A stretch of DNA of 54,711 nucleotides from Thalassiosira profunda (Eukaryota > Bacillariophyta > Thalassiosirophyceae > Thalassiosirales > Thalassiosiraceae), in contig JALLAP010000003.1 in the NCBI GenBank assembly GCA_036939355.1, positions 1 to 54,711 of the forward strand, read 5' to 3'. The position numbers and the translations under genes were made by a program. The notes beneath the pieces were generated by a model, which had not been told where the DNA came from, made no database searches, and was given only the letters and a program-made list of their open reading frames with translations. This document shows positions 43,045 through 51,526 of the stretch, piece by piece; within the stretch, counting starts at the first letter, position 1; each line of letters opens with the position of its first letter.

Positions 43045-46000
43045 ATGCCTCGTGCATCCAAACGCGCGCCCGCCGCAGGTGACGGCGCCGCTAACGCCAA
43101 AGGTGGCGGCGGCGGCGGCAAGCGGAAGGGTCCCTCCACCCCCACTCGGAACGGGAGTGGCCCCTCCTCCTCCCCTGCTCGCGCTGCCCAGGCAGCCGCG
43201 GCAAAGAGGAACAAAGCATCCGACGGCAGCACTCCCCGTTTCGAACGCGCCGGCGCCGGATCGCGTGGACGTGGGGGGAAGGCTCCTCCAAAAGTGGGCG
43301 ACCACAAGGCATTCCCACCTCTCAGTACCCCCGAGAAGAAGTCTGCTGCAAAGGGTGCTGCGGCGTCCAAAAGCGGCGACGACGACGCCAGCGTCGCTTC
43401 GTCGGGCGGGTCCATGGGCTTAGTGGCGCCTCCCAAGACGAAGAAGAAGGGCTGCCCTTCGACCTTGGCTTCCATCCTTGATGCCGCGGGTGCCGGTACG
43501 ACGACCAAGAAGGGTGGCGGCGGTGGTGCTGCTAAGGCAAAGGGGAAGGGGACAACGGGTCCAAAGAAGAAGAAGGACAAACCGGCTGCACCTGCGCCAG
43601 CGCCCGGGAAGACTGCTGCCAAAGCGACCAAGGGCAAAGGCATCGCCTCATTCCTCGTCGCGAAGGGCGACGGTGACGAAACGGGCAAGGCCGCGGGGGG
43701 AGACGGAGGCGACGGAAAGGGGAAGCCGCAGCGTCTGAAGGGAACCGACAATGTCAAAATGACTGGTGCCTTCAGCAGCAAGGCGGGTTTCTACAACAAG
43801 GCCTCTGTTGCCAAACTGGATCCGAAAGACAAAGAATTTTCCTTCGTCCAAGGGATCACGACTCCGATCGAGCCCGTTCGCCCCTCCACTCTGACGGAGG
43901 TCGCTGAGTTGGAAGAACAGCTTGCCAAACTTGTTGACGAGATTTCCGAGCTGGAGACTGATGTCGAGTCTCCTGATGCGATGGAGAGTATGGTTCGCAA
44001 AGGGTTGGAGGCAACTGTGATTGAAGGGCAGATCAAAGAAGCGAAGGAAGAGATGAAGGCGTCGAAGGATCTCTGTGCCAAGGCCAACAGTGCTCGCGTG
44101 ATGGCGCAGCGCGCACGGAGTTATTGGAAGGGAGTGGATGTTGGGAAATTCACCGCCTGGACGGCATACTGCCTTCACGTGAACAAACTCCTCAGCTTGT
44201 ACGACGCTGAACAGGTAGCGGAGAAGAAGAGGCTGGAGGCTGAGGCTGCCGCCGCTGCCGAAGCAGCGGGGGAGAGCGGCGACGTAATCGAGCTCGAGGA
44301 TGAAGACACAGCGGAGGAGGAAGAGGAGGAGAACAGCGGAGACGAATCGGACGTGTCTGTTGACAGTCTGCCCGAATCTGGCACTGCAAAGAGGGTCAAG
44401 CGCATGAGCAAGGGCGCGCGTGGCAAGTCAAAGCCAAAGCCAGTGTCTTTCAAGTCCTACCAGACCGTTATGAACGGTGGGCGGCATAAACAGAACGAGC
44501 AGTGGCACGGCCATGGTATCAGGTGGAAGAACGGGAAGATCGACTGCACGAACTGTTTCGAGGGCATCAGCCGAGCGAAGCATATTCCGCGTCACTGCAG
44601 GTCAGAGCGGCACAAAAAGAAGATGCGGCAGAAAGGGGAGGGCGTTCAAACCTTGGCTCAGCAGACCCTTGACAATGTCGAGGAAGGCACGCGAGGGACT
44701 GTCGATCCTGACGAGAAGTCGAAGCTGTATCGGGCCGGCGCTTTGATCGGAGCAGCGGAGTCGAACACACCGGTCACTTGCCTCATTGATCTGTCGGAGT
44801 CTTTCTTCGACGATTATACTGAGCATACGTTGGGAGACCGATGCAATCTTGTGAACTCATATGTTGAGGCTGCGCTTGATACATGCATCGCTCGCCTCGT
44901 TGCGATCATCGGAGGCAAAGGCACGTTCCGTCCTTACTCCGCGGGCTTCGATGGGACGCCATCCTGCTACGAAGCGGAAGCCATTGTCTTGCGCTTCGTG
45001 ACAAAAGACTGGGAAGTCATTGAGCTCCTTGTGCGCGTCGGGCTCTACAAAAAGAAGCTCGACAACAAACACCTCGCATCGCACATCATTCATACCTTGT
45101 GTACGCGTCTCGGGCTGAAGCTAGAGGACTGGCAGTCGACGCACCAGGACCGCGCGCGGACGAACAAGGCTGCCGTTGATCGGATCTACCGGAAGTACCC
45201 GCGAAGAACTGGTGCTGCTCGCACTCCTTCAGCAATTGCGGGAAGAAGGTGCTCGGGCCTGATGGATCGGCCAAGTTTGCGCACACGTTTCGCAAGTGCT
45301 GGCAGGCTGTCATCAACCACCCAGGCAAAGCCCGTGAACGCGCGAAGGAACTGTTTGGCGACGAGAGCGTCCTCACAGCTGGGAGTGTTCGTTTCTTTGT
45401 CTGGCTCGAGCAGACCATTCAGATCGACGCACAAACTCTTGAGAAGGTTATGGACATTGTCCAGTGGTGCGCTGATAACAATTGCTCCGAGACTTCCTCT
45501 GCAAAAATGCTGGAAGCGTTCAGCCCGCGGACGAACGCAAGGGCACAGCTTGGCATGGCAATCTTTGAGTCGAGGGTCGTCGCCGTTGGGCTGAAGAAGT
45601 TTGTCGAGGGATGCTACTCATTGGAGGGCGACGATGAGCTCATCTTGAGAGCTGACGACGTATTCAATCGGGTAGAGGATTGCATCAGCAGTGGCTACGA
45701 TCTCGAGGGCATCGAGGAGGCAGCCGATCGAGCTCTGCCAATGATTGCAAGTGTTGATGCTGTGTTGGCCCGTGCCTTGGAAGAGGCCGATGACGAAGCA
45801 GAGCGAAAGGCCGCAGCTGTCCTCGTCGCAAAAGACAAGCTCAAGAGCCTGACTGATGAAAAGGATTCGGTCCGTGGTACCACTTCGCAGCGTGGACGCA
45901 GAGGGACACGGACAGCCCAAACTCTTACTGACGCTGACCTCGATCGCATTGAAGCCTTGGCGACTGAGATAGCCGAGCTGAAGGCTGAAATGAAGGTATT

Positions 46001-46760
46001 GAAGCGCGACGAAAAGTCAGCAAAGGACGCTGCAAAAGAGAGATTGCAGACTTACGACGATTGGAAGGAAGAGTTTCCTTGTCGGTCGAAACCAGCGCTG
46101 TTGAATCATGCCAAGGCTATCATTGAGCCGGCCGGGCAATACTATCACAATCTTTTCCTCGCTCCCGGCGGGGATAGCTATGAAACGAGGCTGATGGCAG
46201 AGGCGGCAACGCTCTTCAATCCAGTCTTCCTGGCTGAAAATATCAGCAGGGGCGATCCAATGCCCGATATCATCAACATTCTGTACCCGCTTGCTGACAA
46301 GCTCAAGCACTTTGGGTTCAAACAGTTCACGGACACTTTCATCGATCAATTGAAGAAAGAAATGCCCAAGGTGGTCTACGAGGCTCATCAATATCACGAC
46401 CTTGAGAGCATCCCAAAATCAAGGCGTTACCGGACTCGCCTCCAAAGGAAAATCAAAAGGCGAAAGCTGCCAGAGGGCACTGAATACGATTGGAAGAACG
46501 ACGCCGGAGAATATGCGTCTCGTATTTGGAAATGGTGGAAGGGCAGGAAGGACAAGTTCAAGACGCACGGGACTGCAATTCGCTTGGTTGTCCTTGTGCA
46601 GCTATCCAGTTGCTCCGTTGAAAGAGTGTTCTCTCAATTGGAGTTGATTCGCCAAAGATGTGGCGAGAAGATGCTCGACGATATGATGGAACTCCGCCTC
46701 TTCCTCCAATGCAACGGCAATTTGGATGACTTGTACCACCAAATGAAGAAGTACGACTAA
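43045..46760 (+). pseudogene. hAT transposase, interrupted by one frameshift
   Basis: Two overlapping frames share one protein. The first runs from 43045 to about 45210: a Lys/Gly-rich basic start, an acidic part, a BED-like zinc finger (CTNCFEGISRAKHIPRH with a second His in SERHKKK) and the first catalytic regions (AGFDGTPSCYEAEA; HQDRARTNKAA). The second, in the -1 frame, continues from about 45210 with WCCSHSFSNCGKK to the C-terminal dimerisation region SSCSVERVFSQLELIRQRC at about 46610. Reading switches near 45205-45215, fitting loss of one base. Alternatives are an assembly error or translational frameshifting; no intron with normal borders fits there. Both halves are otherwise free of stops, so the break is recent. 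Total would be about 1230 residues, long for the family. Confidence 0.88.
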
Positions 46761-46841
46761 GTAAAGTAACAGTTTGATTTGATACACCTGCCTTGGCCTT
46801 TTTGGGGCTTTAATAAGTGGGTGGACAGCTAGGGTCAGCTG

Positions 46842-46892
46842 TAACCCTAACCCTAACCTTAACCCTAACCCGAACTTTAACCCTAACCCTAA
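46842..46892. repeat. Interstitial telomere-like repeat
   Basis: Eight tandem hexamers in register, mostly taaccc with two variants (taacct, gaactt), plus a partial unit. It lies about 80 bp from the right end of the hAT element and inside it. The hexamer is the complement of TTAGGG, the common telomere unit of stramenopiles. Confidence 0.93.
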
Positions 46893-46971
46893 TTGCCCAG
46901 TCGACTGGGCAATTGCCCACTCACCGGGCCAAATCGGGCCGATTGGGCAATTCCCAATGGCCTCATACCTA

Positions 46972-46979
46972 GCAGAGAG
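46972..46979. repeat. Right target-site duplication of hAT element
   Basis: gcagagag, directly right of the element, identical to 42808-42815. Confidence 0.92.
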
Positions 46980-47390
46980 TGGTATCTATTGTACCACGTA
47001 AACCTAACCGTTACAATACTTACCTAGCCAGCTTGCGCTTGTGCAGCAGAGGCTCCGGACAATGTGCTCTAATACCTTCTCCATGACGCCTTTGCGGGGC
47101 AAACGCAGTTGACAACACTACTAGATCATTCTTTACACGCCCAAATACACCCGTTGCTTCCGAGAAGAAGCAACTCTCACATCGAATCACATCAGATAGT
47201 GCTCCGACCTCTTCTTTTCCCCACGGATTTGTTGTTCTGCGGTCTGCTCTTCCCAAATTCATCAGGCTGCATTCCCAGCTTGTTCACTTCCTCATACAAT
47301 TCCCCTCACGTCTGTACCGTACGACGCCACATTCTCCTCGGTCGCCACACACCGGCACACAATCCCGGCACAAAGCACATACATGTGCGC
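46980..47390. other. Intergenic region right of hAT element, no gene seen
   Basis: 411 bp between the element and the stop of the gene at 47391. It should contain sequence originally upstream of the gene at 42708. An open frame on the minus strand (47020-47262) has no recognisable similarity. Confidence 0.4.
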
Positions 47391-47999
47391 TCATTCCCAC
47401 TCCGCCTCCGTATCGTTGAGCCCCCGGCACCCCTCCTCCCCCAGCAGATAATGCTCCCAGCTGATCCACTCCCCCCGCCGTCCGTAATACTCCTCGGGCC
47501 GTTTGCTGATGTACGGCGTCCGCAAATTGCCGTTCGCCACCAAATCCTCAAATTCAGCCTGTGTCTTCGGGGCCCAATTCCGCTGGATCCACTGCTGGGA
47601 GTCGGCGTAGCTCAGTTTGAGGGGTTGGGATTTGAGGAAGCGGCGGGTGTTCGCCTCCTCCAGTTTTACTTTGGCGAGTCGCCAAGCGAGGCCATCGTCG
47701 TCGTCCTCCTCGTTGCCGTCATCATCAGCGGGTTCCTCACTTTTGTCGTCGCCCCCGTCCGAGCTCGTGTAGGCGGCGATTATTCTGGACCTGCCTCGTC
47801 GGGCGCTCGGGACGAAGGCGGCAACGCGGGGTATTGTTGCAACAGAAGAATGTTCGGTGGGGTGCACCGCCGTTGCAAAAACAAAAGAGAGGACGACGGC
47901 AGCCGCAGCGGCGAGCGCGCCGCCACTGCCAGCAGCGACGGGTCGTCGCCTGCAATTCGCCGGGGAGGGGCGCATCGTTGAATTGTGGTTGCTCTTCAT
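47391..47999 (-). CDS. Small plastid-type protein with one WISW-type repeat domain
   Basis: 202 residues, start at the first Met (47999) or Met9 (47975). A hydrophobic signal (AALAAAAAVVLSFVFATAV) is followed by VAAFVPSARRG, a heterokont plastid-import motif. After an acidic linker, the C-terminal half has LSYADSQQWIQRNWAPKTQ, FEDLVANGNLRTPYISK, PEEYYGRRGEWISWEHYL. This order (Y/F.DA..WV....  K...F..L...G..P..IPK.P...Y...WISW...LG) resembles a short repeat found singly or in tandem in many algal proteins, whose role is unknown. The function here is unknown. It is divergent from the methyltransferase at 48135 with only 135 bp between starts. Confidence 0.72.
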   Translation of the reverse strand: MKSNHNSTMRPSPANCRRRPVAAGSGGALAAAAAVVLSFVFATAVHPTEHSSVATIPRVAAFVPSARRGRSRIIAAYTSSDGGDDKSEEPADDDGNEEDDDDGLAWRLAKVKLEEANTRRFLKSQPLKLSYADSQQWIQRNWAPKTQAEFEDLVANGNLRTPYISKRPEEYYGRRGEWISWEHYLLGEEGCRGLNDTEAEWE

Positions 48000-48134
48000 T
48001 CAGCGCTGGCGATGGTGCACTTGATGTGTCATCTTCATTGTTCGTTTCTTCTGCTGGCTCTCGGCACTTTTTGGTGTCTTCGAGCCAGCTGTTTCTTTCA
48101 CCTCTCTAGATAGTACTCACCCTCCCTTGCAACG

Positions 48135-49325
48135 ATGGCCCGCCCCGGCCCTCTCCGCCGACGCCACCCCGCCGCGGCCACCTCCGCGCTCCTCCTTCTG
48201 CTCGCGGCCTTCTCCCTCGACTCTGCGTCGGCCTTCTCAGCGCAAGCACATATGTCGTCATCGTCTCCAAAATCGAAGCAGCCATTGCGCATGTCGGCCT
48301 CCCAGCTGCCGCAGCACCAATATCCCCGGCCCCTCCACCCCGGCGGCCTGACGCTGCCCCCGCTCGTGGAGGATCGGCTCCCCATCGTCGCCGCATCCGG
48401 CAAAGATGGAATTGCAATACAAACCGATCTTCTGTTGGTGCGCCCGCCGGACATGGCCGGTCTTTGGGAATGGATGGCCTACTCGAAGCAGCGGAGCGAC
48501 GGCGATCCAAGCTGGGGGCGTGTGTGGCCCACGGCGCTCGCGCTGGCAAGGCTGGTCGTTCGCGCGATGAACGACGGGGACGAGGGGGGAACGGAGCCGA
48601 TGAAACAAGCATCCAAAGCGCTGCGGAGCGCCTCCCACGCGGTCGAGCTCGGGTGCGGGCTGGGCGTGGCGGGGCTGGCCTACGCCTCGGCGGCGGCGGC
48701 AATCGACGATAAGAGACGAACCATCACCTTTTTGGATCGGGAGCCGTACGCGTTGCACTGTGCGATCTCCAGCGCGGCGACCAATGGAATTGCCACGGGG
48801 CCGATCGGTCAGGTGGATGATTCCGGAAACGATGCACCAATCACGGCACGAGCTGCAATGGACGATTGGACGCTGCCAACGAGTAACGACCAAAGCGATG
48901 CCACGGATAAGGAAAGCAATTCGCCCGTGAAGAACATGAGCCACCGGGACCTGCACCTCCCAACATACGACGATACAAATACAGTACTCTTGGCATCGGA
49001 CATTCTCTACGAACCCGATGGGATGACCTCCCTTGCCTCAAAGCTCCAAAGCCTGCTGCATCCACTGAATGGAGGATACGCGTTGATCGCCGATCCGGAG
49101 AAGGAACGCACGGCGGGATGTCGGGAGGCGTTCGTCGCGGGAGTGGAGGGGCTGGGCGGGGAGGTGACGATAATTCCCTTACCGGGGCTGGACACGAACG
49201 GGGCTAATGGAGCGGGAGGAAAGGGCGGGACGGTGTTGTTGGAGGGCGATGTGGACATTGACGGGAGCCTGGCCAAGACGGTGCTGATCGTCGTTCGGTT
49301 CGGAGGCTCGAACACTGCCTCGTGA
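48135..49325 (+). CDS. METTL/family-16 type methyltransferase, predicted plastid
   Basis: 396 residues in one exon. The signal peptide ends DSASAF, a clear heterokont plastid-import site. The core is a class I methyltransferase of the FAM86/METTL20-like (methyltransf_16) group: WGRVWPTALALARL, the S-adenosylmethionine loop AVELGCGLGVAGLAYA at about residue 174-189, FLDREPYAL, and a post-motif DILYEPDGM at about 289 in place of the usual D-x-x-Y motif. It probably methylates a lysine of a plastid protein; target unknown. Gly and Ser/Asn-rich insertions interrupt the C-terminal half. Shares a 135-bp divergent promoter interval with the plastid gene at 47391. Confidence 0.84.
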   Translation: MARPGPLRRRHPAAATSALLLLLAAFSLDSASAFSAQAHMSSSSPKSKQPLRMSASQLPQHQYPRPLHPGGLTLPPLVEDRLPIVAASGKDGIAIQTDLLLVRPPDMAGLWEWMAYSKQRSDGDPSWGRVWPTALALARLVVRAMNDGDEGGTEPMKQASKALRSASHAVELGCGLGVAGLAYASAAAAIDDKRRTITFLDREPYALHCAISSAATNGIATGPIGQVDDSGNDAPITARAAMDDWTLPTSNDQSDATDKESNSPVKNMSHRDLHLPTYDDTNTVLLASDILYEPDGMTSLASKLQSLLHPLNGGYALIADPEKERTAGCREAFVAGVEGLGGEVTIIPLPGLDTNGANGAGGKGGTVLLEGDVDIDGSLAKTVLIVVRFGGSNTAS

Positions 49326-49551
49326 AAGAAATCGTTTTGCGGTGGCACTTGCAAAAAGTGCACATCACGTGTTCTTGGCCCTCACCCCAATACCATCTGG
49401 AGTGAGGAGCCAACACTCGGCAGCACCAACACGGCCAAGCAGCACGTCAAACTGAAGGGCAGCCAAGCAAAGAGGAAGGAAGGCGGGACGGGGGAAGCAA
49501 AAAGATCTCCCCTCTTGTTTCCCTCCAAAACAATAATTAATTCCTTCGCAT

Positions 49552-51138
49552 GTGATATCTTTTCACATGAGCCCTATACCTCTAAGGTGCACCATGCCCA
49601 TCTGCACGGCCCTCATCGTCGCCGCGGCCGCCTACTACGCGCCCAAGGGGGGCAACGGCGATGCCGCCGACGGGTCCGGCAGTTCGGATGATGACGCCGG
49701 AGACATCACAGCAGAGTGGCTCGAGGGCAAAACGGCGTGCGAACTTCTGCCGCTCGAGCAAACGCTCAACATCCTCGAGTGGCCCACCACCACGGTCACG
49801 TTCTTCTCCTGCGCGTCCCCCGAGAAAATGCACTCCGCCCTCGACGGGCTGGAGCGCCGGCTGGCGGCGATGCTGCGCGCCAATCCGTGGCTGGGCGGGT
49901 GGCTCGTCCGCGGCAAGGGCGTGGGATCTTCCTGCGACAACACGTTGCGGCTGTGGTACGATCCCACGAAGCAGGAGGTAGCGCCCGAAATATTCCGACG
50001 AATGGCGCACGACGACGTGCCGCTGGACAAGGATACGCCGTACGCGGACTACGAGAAGATTTTGCTGGGGAATGATGTTGCAGTGAAGACCAACATCCAA
50101 CTCATCAATCGAAAGGCCGGGGCGCTGTTCCGGGTAACGGTCGTACCCACCCCCTTCGAGGACGGATTCGCGTTGGTGGTGAGCATGAGCCACGCGCTGG
50201 GCGACGGGTACACCTACTACGGCATCTACAAGATGCTGCTCGGGAACCGGGCCCTCTCGGCCTTGATTCCGCAGCGCGAGCTGATGTTCAGCTCCCAAGT
50301 GATGGAGTTGATGGGAAGGCAGGAGGCTCATTATATATCTCACATTACGACGGATCCGGCCTGGGCAAAATTGTTTCGACTGGGGAGCGGCGTGAGCGCC
50401 GCCGAGGAGGAAGGCGAGGGATCGGAATTGCAGGGCCGGGTGTTCCTTATCAACCGCCACTTTATCGCCAACATAAAAGCCCAGCACCTGACCGAGGGGA
50501 ACATTTCGGACATCTACAAGAGCACCCTGCGATCTCCCATGACGCCTGCGGCGCTGAACGATTTGGACAGTGCCACGGACGATTCGCCGACCTTGTCGAC
50601 TAATAGCATCCTCGTGTCGTGGTTCTGGAACTTATTGAACGTGGACGTCGGCTTGATGACGGTCAACTTTAGAAAGCGGCTGGAAACGGTTTCGGAGGAT
50701 CACGTGGGCAACTACGCCAATCCCGTCCCGTACACGAGGGAGGACTACAAGAGCCCCGCCTTGATTCGCAAATCGCTGGAGAATTGCCGGAGGGCCGGGA
50801 CGGCCGCGGGAACCGGCGCGGCGACGACGCTCCCGCGGGCCCATCCGGAGTTGACCTTCTCGATCGTCACGAACTGGAGCTCGTTCCGGCACACGGAGCA
50901 GAACGACGTGAATCGGGAAGCGGACACGGAGTGGAACGACGGCCACGGGGTAACGCTGCTTCGGCACCTGCCGGTCATCTTTCCGAGGATGAAGGATGAG
51001 AGCCCGAAGCGAATGTCGTTCCTGGTCATCTTCTCGAGCGGCCCGGACGACATTGGGTGCGTGGTGCTGGCTCCCGGACGCGCGATGGAGGAGATCGAAC
51101 GCTGCGGCGTGGTGAAGGAGATGATTGCCGAGTTTTGA
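49552..51138 (+). CDS. BAHD/condensation-fold acyltransferase-like protein
   Basis: 528 residues; Mets at 49552, 49567 and 49594 are all possible starts, and the last opens a small hydrophobic segment (ICTALIVAAAAYYA). The central motif SHALGDGYTYYGIYKML holds the HxxxDG active site of the chloramphenicol-acetyltransferase-like fold (BAHD and wax-ester enzymes). The N-terminal half (HSALDGLERRLAAMLRANPWLGGWL) and the VGNYANPV segment also fit. The plant DFGWG motif is not evident. It should transfer an acyl group from CoA or ACP to an alcohol or amine. The protein probably lies in the cytosol or at a membrane; donor and acceptor are unknown. Confidence 0.78.
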   Translation: MISFHMSPIPLRCTMPICTALIVAAAAYYAPKGGNGDAADGSGSSDDDAGDITAEWLEGKTACELLPLEQTLNILEWPTTTVTFFSCASPEKMHSALDGLERRLAAMLRANPWLGGWLVRGKGVGSSCDNTLRLWYDPTKQEVAPEIFRRMAHDDVPLDKDTPYADYEKILLGNDVAVKTNIQLINRKAGALFRVTVVPTPFEDGFALVVSMSHALGDGYTYYGIYKMLLGNRALSALIPQRELMFSSQVMELMGRQEAHYISHITTDPAWAKLFRLGSGVSAAEEEGEGSELQGRVFLINRHFIANIKAQHLTEGNISDIYKSTLRSPMTPAALNDLDSATDDSPTLSTNSILVSWFWNLLNVDVGLMTVNFRKRLETVSEDHVGNYANPVPYTREDYKSPALIRKSLENCRRAGTAAGTGAATTLPRAHPELTFSIVTNWSSFRHTEQNDVNREADTEWNDGHGVTLLRHLPVIFPRMKDESPKRMSFLVIFSSGPDDIGCVVLAPGRAMEEIERCGVVKEMIAEF

Positions 51139-51526
51139 CGTGTGAAGCGCCGCAACGTAATCTCTGGTTTGTTCGACGACGGCAAATGGCGAGAGAATGA
51201 AAAAAGGGGTGGATCAATCCTAGTCATTCCTAACTTTCGCACTGACTGACCACTTAGATCTTAAGTTGCTCCTACTTTTTACCCACTGACCTAGATCCCC
51301 TTTCAGTTCCCAGTCTGGACAGGGTTGCACCGACTGCCAGATTACTTGAACGAATAATTCTGTTACAATTTGTCCCCCGATTCGGAGGAGAGTGCGCTCG
51401 CTGTAAACTCGAAGTGAGCGCGCACGCCCCCTGTACCTCTCTCATCCGAATGCAAAGAAGATCCTCCTCTTGTGCTGATATTTCTTGATGCACCCTCGAG
51501 GAGGACTTTTCTGCGTTTCTCGTCCT
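51139..51526 (-). repeat. Duplicated 3' flank of mini-exon gene, copy B
   Basis: Spacer between the acyltransferase stop (51138, plus) and the mini-exon gene stop (51527, minus). Its part from about 51280 matches 25625-25827 in order: aacgaataattctgttacaa, gtgagcgcgcac, and ccgaatgcaaagaagatcc. A stretch of about 40 bp near 51380 is present only here. Confidence 0.7.

Larger units (their letters stand above)
42816..46971 (+). mobile_element. hAT-superfamily DNA transposon, complete ends
   Basis: A 4156-bp element bounded by inverted ends that begin taggtatgaggcca on the left (42816) and its complement on the right (ending 46971), and by a perfect 8-bp target-site duplication gcagagag on both sides. 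Eight-bp duplications and a C-terminal SVERVFSQL dimerisation motif in the coded protein place it in the hAT group. Both subterminal regions carry several copies of gggcaatt or its complement, a likely transposase-binding motif. A telomere-like tract lies inside the right end. The unbroken ends and identical duplications suggest recent insertion. Confidence 0.93.
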
